A DNA stretch of 37,853 nt from Chitinophagales bacterium (GCA_015655015.1 JAATFV010000145.1:1-37853), one strand, 5' to 3'. Positions 24,509-33,720 are shown, counted from the first letter of the stretch. The notes: generated from the sequence alone by a model not told the origin. Translations and numbers: made by a program.

Positions 24509-25906
24509 TCACCGCGGATTCTGGGCGATGCCGCTGAGCGTAATCTCAATATCCGGAATGGGAAAGGTGTATTTCGGATCATTCGGCGCCAACGTGTACG
24601 TTGTCCCCTTGCTGACCCGCTGCAAAGTGGTTGCAAACCGCGGCTCCTTATTCAGCCTCCGCAGATCCTCCCATCGCATCTGCCCCGTCATCGGCAGCTC
24701 CTTCCGCCTTTCCAGCACAATCCTTGTCAGCAGGCTGTCCCGATCGGTGGTCGTGACAGGAACATATTTACCCGCCTTATACCTGTTGACGAGCAGCGCA
24801 TTCAGGTCGGTCTCAGCCCCGGAAATATTTCCCTGCCTGGCATAAGACTCCGCCCTCACCAGGTAGATCTCATTGGTGGCGATACCGCCGAATTGATTGC
24901 CGTTGCCGGTATAGGAACCGAGGAAACTCGCCGCATTGTTCGTGCCCAGCTGAAACAGGATCGTCTTGCGGAGATCCGTCGAATCATAGCTTTTATAAAA
25001 GACCGAATCGATAAAGGCCCGGTTGTTCAGAGTTGATGTAACGGAAGTTCCGTCGGAATTACACCAGATATAAAAGCCGATCTCCGGGTTATTGGGATAA
25101 GTCTTGAACGGACTCACATTGGGCTTCGGAATGATGGTATTGAAATCCATCAGCGCGGACAGCTGACCCAGATAATTCGTGGAATAAACGGCAGCATCCT
25201 TATAATCCCCCATCACTAAATAGATCTTTGCCAGAAGACCGTTGGCTGCAGGCTGGGAAGGCCTCGTCTGATAGAGCGGCGTTACCGGCAGCAAAGGGAT
25301 CGCAGCCTTCAGATCCGTGATCATCTGCTCATAGCTGGCCTTCACCGTCGCCCTTTTCGAGGCTTCATTGACATCGGAAGTTAGCCGCAGGATGATGCCT
25401 TCGTCCGTAGCCGCTGAGCTGCTGTCATAGGTCTTGCAGAACTCCTGGGACAGGCAGTAGAAGCAAAAGGCCCGGAAGAACAGCGCCTGCCCTTTTACAT
25501 TGTTATAGTCATTCTGAGTATAAGCCCCGGTTGGCCCGGCATCGAGCCCGTCCAGCACAATATTGGCGTGCTCGATCATGTTGTAGGGATTGGTCCAGTC
25601 GCCGCTCGCCGCCCCCTGGAAGATATCGGGCGTCCAGGTATAGGTATTCCTGATCGTAACGGACAACGCCGCCAGGTTGACATCCGAAATGTATATATTA
25701 TCACACCCGGCAACGGTCAGGTTCGGATTGATGCCGTTCATAACTGTATAATCGTCCAGTATTCCCTGGAAATCGCTCATCGTCGAAGGAACGACACTGG
25801 CATTATTGTTCTTTTTATTCAGAAAGTCATCCTGTTTTTTACAGGCGCCGATAAGCAGCATCACTGCGAAAAAAGCTATTCCTGTACATTTATTCGTAAC
25901 GCGCAT
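24509..25906 (-). CDS. SusD/RagB-like outer-membrane lipoprotein
   Basis: A 465-residue surface lipoprotein partner of the SusC gene 6 bases upstream. The lipobox L-I-G-A-C gives Cys22, followed by K-K-Q-D-D-F-L. The C-terminal third has the SusD-type segment R-R-K-E-L-P-M-T-G-Q-M-R-W-E-D-L-R-R-L-N and the ending Y-T-F-P-I-P. It differs from the first SusD of the window in its N-terminus and belongs to the classical RagB/SusD group. Transcribed with the STN-type SusC under control of the sigma/FecR pair upstream. The ligand is unknown. Confidence 0.93.
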   Translation of the reverse strand: MRVTNKCTGIAFFAVMLLIGACKKQDDFLNKKNNNASVVPSTMSDFQGILDDYTVMNGINPNLTVAGCDNIYISDVNLAALSVTIRNTYTWTPDIFQGAASGDWTNPYNMIEHANIVLDGLDAGPTGAYTQNDYNNVKGQALFFRAFCFYCLSQEFCKTYDSSSAATDEGIILRLTSDVNEASKRATVKASYEQMITDLKAAIPLLPVTPLYQTRPSQPAANGLLAKIYLVMGDYKDAAVYSTNYLGQLSALMDFNTIIPKPNVSPFKTYPNNPEIGFYIWCNSDGTSVTSTLNNRAFIDSVFYKSYDSTDLRKTILFQLGTNNAASFLGSYTGNGNQFGGIATNEIYLVRAESYARQGNISGAETDLNALLVNRYKAGKYVPVTTTDRDSLLTRIVLERRKELPMTGQMRWEDLRRLNKEPRFATTLQRVSKGTTYTLAPNDPKYTFPIPDIEITLSGIAQNPR

Positions 25907-25912
25907 GATTTA

Positions 25913-28900
25913 TCATTTTAAAGTGACCGAAATGCCCGCCGCAATAGCAAACGGATTGGGATAAGAACTGTAGGTATCAGGATCCAGGCCATACTTATTG
26001 GCTTTCCAGATCAGCCCCAGGTTGCTCGCATAGGTATAGATCTGGAACGAACCGAAGGTGGGACTTTTCAGCACTTTCATCAGGTCGTAAGAAAGCCGGA
26101 TGTCCTGCAAACGGATATTGTCCGCTTTCGTCACCAGGGTCGCCGAGTACGTATAAAAAGTCGATCTGTTCGAATTCGACGGGTATACCAGGGAAGGTAC
26201 ATTGGTCGTCTTTTCATCCCCCGGCTTCTGCCATCTCTTTGTATAATCCCGGTTGGGCGTCGACAAAAGATCCGAATAGTTGCCGCTGATCGATGGCCGG
26301 CGGAAATAATAACCTAAGTTATACATGATAAGAAAGGAGAGAGACCACCCTTTATACGAAAATTCATTCCGCAGGCTGCCCCATCTGACCGGACGCGACG
26401 ATCCGAGAAAGGCCAGGCTATCCGGCTTGAAGTTATTGAGGATCGAAGTATAATCGGTGCTCACCTTCCCGTTGAGATACCCCTGCGGATCACCTGTCGT
26501 GGGACTGAGACCGGCCCATTTATAGCCATACATGCCAAACAGCGGCCTGCCCTTGAGCGCTACCAGGTTGCCATTGTTGCGAATGGTGGACGCCGTCTGG
26601 GGCACATCGTACCGGGTCACTTTATCTTTCAGGAAATTGGCGATGAAAAAGACGTTCCATTTGAAAGCGCCATCCAGTATCCTGCTGTTTAGCGTAACCT
26701 CGATCCCCTTGGTATTGGTGCCGGCAGCGTTGCCGGTAAAGGAGGTGTATCCCACCGACGGAGGCAGTGAGATCGGCTCGATCAGATCCTGCCCCTTTTT
26801 GATATAACCATCCAGCGTTCCGTAAAGGATATTCTTTTTCGTGGCAAACTCAAATCCGAGATTCGTGTTCTGCACTTTCTCCCAGCGCAGCCTCGGATTA
26901 GGCGCTGTCAGGCCGCCAAGAGCCTGTGCCCCCGTGAGTGTCCTGACCCCGTAGCTTCCTACAACGTACGCCGTCCCGCTGTAAGTGTTGCCATTGTATC
27001 CATAAGTGAGCCTTGCCTTCAGATAGGGCAGCCAGTCTACATGATAGAACGCTTCCTTGCTGATATTCCAGGACAGTCCGGAAGACCATAACGGCGTCAC
27101 CTTATCATTGGTCTTTACCCCAAACAGGTTGGTCCCGTCTTTTCTTCCGGATAGAGAAACGGTATACCGGTCCTTCAACGTATAGGCCGCATTGGCAAAA
27201 TAAGAAATGGCCCGTTGAGTAGTGCCGGTCACCGTACCCGATGGGGCCGGTATCGTGTTGGTATTGTAAGGGCTGACCGGATTGATCGCGTACTGTGTAT
27301 TATAATTCAGATTGTTATTGCCTGTGCCAAAAGCATCCGTATACCCGTAAGCCAATCGGCTGTAACCCGCCGTCTGCGACTGACGGATCTCGGCCCCCGC
27401 AATGGCAGAGATGAAATTGTCCTTGTTCAGGTATTTATCGGCACTGAGGTTCCCGCGCCAGGCGTATGCCTTGGTGTCATTGTTGCTGCCGCTAAGTATG
27501 CCGCCGATCGGTATGGGATAGGTGAGCTTTTTGGTCACCGGATCATACTGGGTATACCGGTTGACGAGATTACGGGCGTAATAGCTCTGAGCATTGTAGA
27601 TCGTAGCAGCGCCGACGGTCTGGTATTCATTCTGGTATTGCATGGACAGATTCAGCCAGGGCAGGATGCGGTATTTCGCAGAGACGTTGAGCAGCATGTC
27701 CTTTGTCTGGCTGCTGCTGTTGGTGTTATTGATCTCATTCAGCGGCACATATTGCCAGTTGAGAAATCCCAGCTTCTGTACACTGTCGATATAGGCAGGG
27801 CTGTAACTATACGTGACAGGCAGCGGGTTGCCATTATCATCCGCCAGCCGGGCATAGGGATACAACGGGAAGCTGCCGTTATAGTAGATGCCGCCAAACC
27901 CCTGGGCGCCCTCGTTGGACGATTTGGCGATAGTGTAGTTGATGGAGGCATTCAGCTCCAGGTTGCTGACCGGCCGGTACGAAGAAGTGCTGTTGATGGA
28001 TACCCGGTTATACTGACTGCCTACGATGCTCGAGCCATTCTTATCATAGCTCGCCGCCAGGGAATAAGTGGCATTATTGGTACCCCCCGTCATGTTGAGC
28101 GCATACTGCTGATTGACGGTCTTCCGGTAGAGATACTTATCAAAATCTTTTCTGACATCCAGCCCTTTCATCGAATCGAGGCTGCTCTGAACCTGGCCGG
28201 CGCTTACCAATCCCTTCCGCTGCTGGTCCAGCAGCGTCACTACCGGAGATTCTCCCGGGAAGCTGGTGCCGGAGATATCCGCATCGTAATACCCCTGCTG
28301 GAACAGATGTTGCTCGATGTCCATGTAATCCGGCGCCGTCAGGTAATTCCGGATGGCGTAGATATCCGGCTTGTTCTGCACGTTGGTATTGATATTGAAG
28401 TCTACCCTTAATTTCTGATTCAGCCGGCCTTTTTTAGAGGTAATGACGATAACGCCATTGGCGGAACGGGCGCCCCAGATAGAAGCAGCCGCAGCATCTT
28501 TCAAAACGGTGATGCTCTCGATGTCATTAGGATTAATATTGTTGATATCGCCGCTGTAAGGAAAATTGTCCAGCACGATGAGCGGCGTCGGGGCAGCCTG
28601 CAGCGTACTGGTGCCCCGGATAACGATACCCGTTCCGCCGGACGCATTCCCGGGGATGTACATACCGGCAACGAGCCCCCTTAACCTGTCCATCACATTG
28701 GTCGAGACACTGCGGTTCAGGAGCTGGTTGTCCACGAAGGAGAAAGAGCCGGTAGCCCGTTCTTTGGGGATCATCTGATACCCGGTATTGAGCCCTACGG
28801 TGAAAATCCCCATGTTTTTGGAGGACTGGTGGAGAACGACAAATGCAGGACTTGTTTTAACGGAAATCTCCCGGGTCTGATAACCTACAAAAGACACCAC

Positions 28901-29440
28901 CAGGACAAATTCCTCTCCCGCAGCACGCAGCACGATGGTCCCCTGGTCATCCGTCTGCCCGCCAATATTGGTCCCTTTTATAACGACAGTCGCGCCGTTG
29001 AGCGGGGCCCCGGTGGAGTCGATGACCCGTACTGTCAGATCGCGGATAGGAGGCGTTTCCGGGGCAGGCTGTTCGGGAATGATCTTCGGTTTGATCACCA
29101 CCGTTCGTTCAACGACGGCGTAGGTCAGCGCCTTATCCTTCAGACATTCGTCAAGAGCCTGTTGCAGGGAGACATTTTCAACATTGACGCTGACATTGCC
29201 TGCCCTGACCAGCAGGTCTGCATCGAAGAGGAAATTATATCCCGACTGTCGTTGCAGCGCCTTGAATACTTTCTGCAGGGGAACATTGTCTTCCTTAAGG
29301 GAGATCTGTGCATACCCCCGGGCATGCACCTGCAGACAGGCAGCAATGACCAGGACGGCGGTTAATCTCATAATCAGCAGCATTTGATGTTTGGCCTTCC
29401 GTTTTGGTAACGAGAGGTGGCAATAAGCCGGTAAAGTCAT
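25913..29440 (-). CDS. SusC/RagA-type TonB-dependent transporter with N-terminal STN signalling domain
   Basis: A 1175-residue outer-membrane transporter from the ATG at 29440; the frame opens at a TTG at 29476. After a signal peptide ending in A-R-G-Y-A-Q there is an STN (secretin/TonB short N-terminal) domain (about residues 45-115, with L-Q-K-V-F-K-A-L-Q-R-Q-S-G-Y-N-F and L-Q-Q-A-L-D-E-C-L). Then come a carboxypeptidase-regulatory-like domain, the plug (V-L-K-D-A-A-A-A-S-I-W-G-A-R-S-A-N-G) and the barrel. The STN domain contacts FecR across the periplasm, so ligand binding should switch on the ECF sigma factor encoded upstream. A plus-strand terminator sits just in front of the start. Confidence 0.94.
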   Translation of the reverse strand: MTLPAYCHLSLPKRKAKHQMLLIMRLTAVLVIAACLQVHARGYAQISLKEDNVPLQKVFKALQRQSGYNFLFDADLLVRAGNVSVNVENVSLQQALDECLKDKALTYAVVERTVVIKPKIIPEQPAPETPPIRDLTVRVIDSTGAPLNGATVVIKGTNIGGQTDDQGTIVLRAAGEEFVLVVSFVGYQTREISVKTSPAFVVLHQSSKNMGIFTVGLNTGYQMIPKERATGSFSFVDNQLLNRSVSTNVMDRLRGLVAGMYIPGNASGGTGIVIRGTSTLQAAPTPLIVLDNFPYSGDINNINPNDIESITVLKDAAAASIWGARSANGVIVITSKKGRLNQKLRVDFNINTNVQNKPDIYAIRNYLTAPDYMDIEQHLFQQGYYDADISGTSFPGESPVVTLLDQQRKGLVSAGQVQSSLDSMKGLDVRKDFDKYLYRKTVNQQYALNMTGGTNNATYSLAASYDKNGSSIVGSQYNRVSINSTSSYRPVSNLELNASINYTIAKSSNEGAQGFGGIYYNGSFPLYPYARLADDNGNPLPVTYSYSPAYIDSVQKLGFLNWQYVPLNEINNTNSSSQTKDMLLNVSAKYRILPWLNLSMQYQNEYQTVGAATIYNAQSYYARNLVNRYTQYDPVTKKLTYPIPIGGILSGSNNDTKAYAWRGNLSADKYLNKDNFISAIAGAEIRQSQTAGYSRLAYGYTDAFGTGNNNLNYNTQYAINPVSPYNTNTIPAPSGTVTGTTQRAISYFANAAYTLKDRYTVSLSGRKDGTNLFGVKTNDKVTPLWSSGLSWNISKEAFYHVDWLPYLKARLTYGYNGNTYSGTAYVVGSYGVRTLTGAQALGGLTAPNPRLRWEKVQNTNLGFEFATKKNILYGTLDGYIKKGQDLIEPISLPPSVGYTSFTGNAAGTNTKGIEVTLNSRILDGAFKWNVFFIANFLKDKVTRYDVPQTASTIRNNGNLVALKGRPLFGMYGYKWAGLSPTTGDPQGYLNGKVSTDYTSILNNFKPDSLAFLGSSRPVRWGSLRNEFSYKGWSLSFLIMYNLGYYFRRPSISGNYSDLLSTPNRDYTKRWQKPGDEKTTNVPSLVYPSNSNRSTFYTYSATLVTKADNIRLQDIRLSYDLMKVLKSPTFGSFQIYTYASNLGLIWKANKYGLDPDTYSSYPNPFAIAAGISVTLK

Positions 29441-29515
29441 AATTTTGGTTTGATTTGGGTGAAACAAAGCAGTCAATAGAGCCTATTGTATAGTTAGGTC
29501 AGCCCGAATCTTTCG

Positions 29516-29548
29516 CCGGAAGTGGTTACGACACTTCCGGTTTTTTTT
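29516..29548 (+). terminator. Intrinsic terminator on the strand opposite to susC
   Basis: CCGGAAGTG (29516-29524) and CACTTCCGG (29532-29540) form a perfect nine-base stem with a seven-base loop, followed by eight T on the plus strand. All genes nearby run on the minus strand, and the nearest plus-strand gene upstream ends at 21020. Confidence 0.8.
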
Positions 29549-29578
29549 CGGTCAACCTGGTATCATTATTTGATCTTC

Positions 29579-30787
29579 CTATGGCAGGACAATCACCTTT
29601 TTCCCCTCCACCCGGAAATGAACGGCATCGGTCATTTCCAGCATGGCCAGCACCCTGGAGATATTTACATTTCTGGATATGGTTCCGCCTATATGCCGGG
29701 TAGCGCCCCCTTCATACTCCACTTCCACATCATACCAGCGGGACAGCTGACGCATAACGGCAGTAATGTCCGTCGCGTCCCCGAACTGGAACAGGCCGTT
29801 CTTCCAGGCCATCACCCCGCTCGTGTCGATCCCTGTCAGCACCTGGATGTTATGGTTGACCAGCGCCTGCTGACCGGGCTGCAGCACCCGGCCGGCGCCC
29901 GCTGCCATCACCTTTACTCCTCCTTCCAGCAGCGTTACACGAACACCCTTCTCATCGGAATAAGCATTGATATTAAAATGCGTCCCCAGCACCTGGACGT
30001 CAAGAGAATCCTTCCGTACAATGAAGGGTGACGCCGGATCCCTGGCAATCTCAAAATATGCCTCCCCGGTGACGTCCACCACCCGCTGATTCCCTGTAAA
30101 AGCCGCCGGATAACGCAGGGAGCTTCCGCTATTAAGCCACACTTTCGTTCCATCTGCCAATCCGAGCTGCACCACACGGCTCCCGCGGGGTACCGTCAAT
30201 GTATTGTATGCTGTCTTTGCGGTCCGGACCGCCTCTCCCGAATAAGCGATCTGTCCATTGGCCTGTTTGATAATATGCATGCCGCCCTGGAGGGCCAGCG
30301 TGCCTGCACCGGAACTGTCAAGAACGACCTGGCGTCCATCTGCCAATGTAATGACGGCCCTGGCCTGGGCTGGCGCCGGCACATCCTGGACTAAGCTCGT
30401 TTTAGGAACATTGGCTGCTGGCTGGCTCCGGCGGTTCAACAACAGGTAAATCCCTGCGACGGCGAACAGAATTGCTGCCGCCACAAACCAGCGGGCGCGA
30501 CGAAGGATGGCCGGCCTGCGATCCGTCACCACTGAGGACAATTCCTGCTCTCCCTCACCGGACAGGCTCCGATCCTGCCTCAACACCACGTCCAGGACCG
30601 GCTGCCATAAAACATCCTGGTATTCCATGCGATCCGGATCCTCCATCATCCGGGGAGTTACCAGGTCGACAAAAGCTTCACGGTTGGCAGCATCGGCCAG
30701 CCAGTCTTTCAGCTCCGCCTTTTCCGCAGACGATAAGAGATGTAAGGAGTGCTGCCGGATGAGATATACGAATCTTTCTTTTTCCAT
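29579..30787 (-). CDS. FecR-family anti-sigma factor
   Basis: A 402-residue inner-membrane protein that holds the ECF sigma factor inactive until signalled by the STN domain of the transporter. Residues 1-95 are the cytoplasmic sigma-binding part, a membrane span lies at about 98-118, and the periplasmic FecR domain follows (A-Y-N-T-L-T-V-P-R-G-S-R, then V-T-G-E-A-Y-F-E-I-A and G-T-H-F-N-I-N-A-Y). The C-terminal segment is of the DUF4974 type, found in Bacteroidota FecR proteins. It lies between the sigma gene (80 bases upstream) and susC. The complete set sigma, FecR, SusC and SusD makes the regulatory role secure. Confidence 0.95.
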   Translation of the reverse strand: MEKERFVYLIRQHSLHLLSSAEKAELKDWLADAANREAFVDLVTPRMMEDPDRMEYQDVLWQPVLDVVLRQDRSLSGEGEQELSSVVTDRRPAILRRARWFVAAAILFAVAGIYLLLNRRSQPAANVPKTSLVQDVPAPAQARAVITLADGRQVVLDSSGAGTLALQGGMHIIKQANGQIAYSGEAVRTAKTAYNTLTVPRGSRVVQLGLADGTKVWLNSGSSLRYPAAFTGNQRVVDVTGEAYFEIARDPASPFIVRKDSLDVQVLGTHFNINAYSDEKGVRVTLLEGGVKVMAAGAGRVLQPGQQALVNHNIQVLTGIDTSGVMAWKNGLFQFGDATDITAVMRQLSRWYDVEVEYEGGATRHIGGTISRNVNISRVLAMLEMTDAVHFRVEGKKVIVLP

Positions 30788-30867
30788 GTTGATGGGGCCT
30801 GATGGGTCCTGTTATAAAGAATAGCCTGAAGCCGTTTTGTACGGCCCAACAATCAACTTTTTAAAAA

Positions 30868-31443
30868 TTATTTCAGGAAAAGGTAAAGTAAGGTCATTAT
30901 CTTACCGGAAGCAGCAAGATATTCCCGGATGAAGCGAAGCGATTCAGAAAGTGAGTTTTTAACATGGCTGTGCGATAAATTTAATTTTTCCGCTATTTCA
31001 GCCGTCGGCAAGCCTTCATTCCTGTTGAGATTAAAAATAAGCCTCCGCTGAGGCGACAGCTTATTGATGGCTTTGTGGATCAGCTCCCGGGTTTCAGCCG
31101 CGGCCATATTTTCCACCGCCTGTCCTTCCTCCTGAAAGGCCATGGTCCGGGCCAGCTGAGCAACGTGCTTATCCCAGATCGCCTCTTTTCTCAGCCAGGT
31201 AAAACATTCATTCGATGCCACCCGGTACAGCCAATGCAACGGCTTCTCAAGACCGGGAAGCTTATCCCTGCTCATCCAGACACGGATGAATGTTTCCTGG
31301 ATCACCTCCCGGAGGCCTTCCCCGGAATGCACATATTTTCTGATAGCAGGCTCTATGGCCGGCATTACAGTCCTGAAAAAGCTGGCAAAAGCAATTTCAT
31401 CACCCTCCGCGATCTTCCGGAGTACATCCGGCAGATCGGGCAC
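30868..31443 (-). CDS. ECF-type RNA polymerase sigma factor
   Basis: A 191-residue sigma-70 family factor with only regions 2 and 4. Region 2 includes I-Q-E-T-F-I-R-V-W and the Y-R-V-A-S-N-E-C helix. Region 4 holds the helix-turn-helix L-P-T-A-E-I-A-E-K-L-N-L-S-H-S-H-V-K. The frame starts at a GTG at 31443, and the sequence upstream stays open for about 11 codons without an ATG. A good GGAGAAGG ribosome-binding site lies at about 31458-31465, better spaced for an out-of-frame ATG at 31448 than for the GTG, so the exact start is uncertain. It should direct transcription of the susCD genes downstream. Confidence 0.93.
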   Translation of the reverse strand: MPDLPDVLRKIAEGDEIAFASFFRTVMPAIEPAIRKYVHSGEGLREVIQETFIRVWMSRDKLPGLEKPLHWLYRVASNECFTWLRKEAIWDKHVAQLARTMAFQEEGQAVENMAAAETRELIHKAINKLSPQRRLIFNLNRNEGLPTAEIAEKLNLSHSHVKNSLSESLRFIREYLAASGKIMTLLYLFLK

Positions 31444-31594
31444 ATCATATAGTAGAGCCTTCTCCGTAAGTCGAATTTAACAATCAGATAAGGGACGAAT
31501 CTAGTAAAAAAAGCCCTAAAATTGCCAAACCAGTAATGGCCCACAGGTCGTCCCTACCCGCGGATTTTAATCTTTAACAATTAATTCCCCGATC

Positions 31595-31839
31595 ATGCGA
31601 CTTCTTCTGTTAACAACCCTCTTTGTCCTCCCTGTTATCTTCATAGAGGCAAACAATACAACACGCAAAAAAACAACTATCATGGAACAGTACAAGGATG
31701 ACTCATTAGCCATCATCACGCCATTGAATGACTACTTTAAAGGCATCTATGAAGGCGACACTGCCTTATTAGGCAGCACCTTCCAGCCGGGAACCGCTGG
31801 CTCATCGTCAACAAAATGATCACGGAAGTCAGCGATTAA
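31595..31839 (+). pseudogene. Broken lumazine-binding/NTF2-like protein gene with internal deletion
   Basis: A signal-peptide-like N-terminus is followed by the family opening S-L-A-I-I-T-P-L-N-D-Y-F-K-G-I-Y-E-G-D and F-Q-P-G. The annotated frame then ends at 31819. Shifted by one base, the sequence from about 31797 continues as N-R-W-L-I-V-N-K-M-I-T-E-V-S-D and stops at 31837-31839, which is the expected C-terminus of the same family. About two thirds of the domain is missing between these parts. A deletion with a frameshift has therefore destroyed the gene. Intact relatives are small NTF2-fold proteins of unclear function. Confidence 0.75.
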
Positions 31840-31948
31840 CCAAAAGCCAGCGAACAACCGAAAATCTTTCATTTCCATCGGAGCCGCACAGCTCACGGAA
31901 TAAATTGGACCACTTATTGAAGGAGGGAATATCATTAAACCAGTGCAA

Positions 31949-33019
31949 ATGAAAATTCCATCCGGTCAAAAAACAGGTGTTTTTACATTCTTGCTGATGC
32001 TAACCGCAACTTATGTATGCGCCAGGCCTGGCAAGATGCAAATGTCTCAGCTTAATCAATCGACCATCACACCCCCACAGCCGGACAGCCTGGTGCCCTT
32101 AGGTCTCTGCCTCGAAAATTATGCCTACCCCTACCCTGTCAAATACATTACCCTGGACCTCCAGTACCAGACCCTCAAAATGGCCTATATGGACGTTCAG
32201 CCCGACCGGCCCAACGGCCATACCATCTTATTGCTGCATGGAAAGAACTTTTGCGGCGCCTATTGGGGGCAAACAGCCCGGGTACTGGCAGGTAAAGGAT
32301 TCCGGGTAATCATCCCCGATCAGATCGGTTTTGGAAAGTCTTCCAAGCCTTCGCAGCTCCAATATACCTTCCAGCTGCTGGCGCAAAATACCCGGGCGCT
32401 GCTCGATAGCGCGCAGGTGGGAAAGGTAATTGTGCTGGGGCATTCGATGGGGGGCATGGTCGCCACCCGTTTCACCCTGATGTACCCCGAAATAGTGGAA
32501 AAATTCATCCTGGAAGATCCGATCGGCCTGGAAGATTGGAAATTAAAAATCCCCTATCAGAGCGTCGACGTCGCATATCAAAGCGAGCTGAAACAGAACT
32601 ATGCCTCCCTGAAAAAATATCAGCTGGAAAATTATTTTCATGGAGTATGGTCCCCGGCTTATGATGACCTGCTGAATATTTCCGCAGGTTGGACCCTTAG
32701 CCCCGAATATAGCAGGATAGCCTGGAACTCCGCCCTCACCTCGGATATGATCTTCACCCAGCCCATCTGTTACGAGTTCGGCCAGATCAAGGCGCCCACT
32801 CTGCTTATCATCGGTCAGTTGGACCGGACGGCGCCGGGCAAGAACCTCGTGCCCGACAGCATCCGACAGACCCTTGGCAATTACCCCCTGCTTGGAAAAC
32901 TGACCCAGGAAAAAATTCCCCATTGTCAGTTGATAATCCTGCCCGGCATCGGCCATGCACCCCATATCGAAGCTTTCGAGGCCTTTATTAAACCGGTATT
33001 GGATTTCTTAAACCAATAG
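31949..33019 (+). CDS. Exported alpha/beta hydrolase
   Basis: A 356-residue hydrolase from the ATG at 31949; a GTG at 31943 is the alternative. An AGGAGGG site lies at 31921-31927. A signal segment spans about residues 10-25. The oxyanion motif is L-L-H-G-K-N, the nucleophile elbow G-H-S-M-G-G has Ser166, the acid is in I-I-G-Q-L-D-R-T-A-P-G and the histidine in G-I-G-H-A-P-H-I-E. An insert of about 90 residues between the nucleophile and the acid forms a cap domain, as in haloalkane dehalogenase and proline-iminopeptidase-like enzymes. Substrate cannot be told. It stands just after the broken NTF2-type gene and is 156 bases before the DinB gene. Confidence 0.9.
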   Translation: MKIPSGQKTGVFTFLLMLTATYVCARPGKMQMSQLNQSTITPPQPDSLVPLGLCLENYAYPYPVKYITLDLQYQTLKMAYMDVQPDRPNGHTILLLHGKNFCGAYWGQTARVLAGKGFRVIIPDQIGFGKSSKPSQLQYTFQLLAQNTRALLDSAQVGKVIVLGHSMGGMVATRFTLMYPEIVEKFILEDPIGLEDWKLKIPYQSVDVAYQSELKQNYASLKKYQLENYFHGVWSPAYDDLLNISAGWTLSPEYSRIAWNSALTSDMIFTQPICYEFGQIKAPTLLIIGQLDRTAPGKNLVPDSIRQTLGNYPLLGKLTQEKIPHCQLIILPGIGHAPHIEAFEAFIKPVLDFLNQ

Positions 33020-33175
33020 TCATTACACATTGCCAACATCAGCCATCACATCGCCGGGAGGCCTCAGCATTGGGGACACTTAGCAGATGAACCGGGATAA
33101 TAAAAAATATCCCGTCCCTCCTGACATAACATTGTCACTACCCACCATTTCCTTTGTGGTATTAAATTATCACAT

Positions 33176-33667
33176 ATGAACAACAATGCTATCGTTATTA
33201 CCCCGGATGAACTTTTGAACCACTGGCAGGCACACCGCAGACTGACCCGCCGCGTGATCTCCGCCTTCCCGGCAGACGCCTTCACTACCTTCTCCGTCGG
33301 TGGCATGCGCCCCTTTTCCGAATTAGCTGCAGAAATGATCGGCATGGCCGTTCCCGGCATTCATGGCCTTGTCAGTGGAGTGTGGGAGGCCGGCGATGAA
33401 ACGGAGTTTCTTTCCTCCGCTATCCCCCGGGACAAATCAGCCATTCTTGAGCGTTGGGATAAGATCACGGAATTGCTCAACCAGCTCTGGCCAAAGATAA
33501 CAGCGGATCGTTTCCAGCAGGTCGAGGCCGCCTTCGGCTTGTATAAGCAGCCCATCTACGCTACCGTCCTCTATTTCATTGACAATGAAATCCATCACCG
33601 GGGACAGGGATATGTTTACCTCAGGGCCCTGGGGATCGAGCCGCCGGCATTTTGGGACAGGAGCTGA
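33176..33667 (+). CDS. DinB-family protein (putative metal-dependent hydrolase fold)
   Basis: A 163-residue four-helix-bundle protein. The DinB signature is seen at the end in the D-N-E-I-H-H-R-G-Q-G-Y-V-Y-L-R-A-L-G-I-E-P-P segment, whose histidines probably bind metal with another histidine near G-I-H-G-L. Known DinB-fold enzymes use thiol cofactors such as bacillithiol or mycothiol; many others have no known role. The full length and the normal start suggest a functional gene. A TTCCTTTG sequence at 33149-33156 is one base off the TAnnTTTG consensus. A hairpin terminator follows. Confidence 0.87.
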   Translation: MNNNAIVITPDELLNHWQAHRRLTRRVISAFPADAFTTFSVGGMRPFSELAAEMIGMAVPGIHGLVSGVWEAGDETEFLSSAIPRDKSAILERWDKITELLNQLWPKITADRFQQVEAAFGLYKQPIYATVLYFIDNEIHHRGQGYVYLRALGIEPPAFWDRS

Positions 33668-33684
33668 TTATACTAAAAGAATTC

Positions 33685-33720
33685 GATAGCTGCATTTCCG
33701 GACGCAGCTATCTTTCTTTT
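33685..33720 (+). terminator. Terminator of the DinB gene
   Basis: GATAGCTGC (33685-33693) and GCAGCTATC (33704-33712) form a perfect stem with a ten-base loop, followed by TTTCTTTT. Confidence 0.85.

Noticed and set aside
27215..28411. A 398-codon open frame on the plus strand inside the second susC
   Set aside because: It lies entirely antisense to a well-supported susC reading frame, its composition (rich in I, V, R, G) is that of a reverse-strand shadow, and it has no family motif.
31840..31951. An open plus-strand frame ending S-L-N-Q-C-K and overlapping the start of the alpha/beta hydrolase
   Set aside because: It has no start codon and no recognisable family. It could be another decayed fragment, but the evidence is too thin.
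33088..33110. GGGATA...TATCCC inverted repeat between the alpha/beta hydrolase and DinB genes
   Set aside because: The stem is only six bases, there is no T run, and the loop is A-rich. A terminator is possible but not supported.
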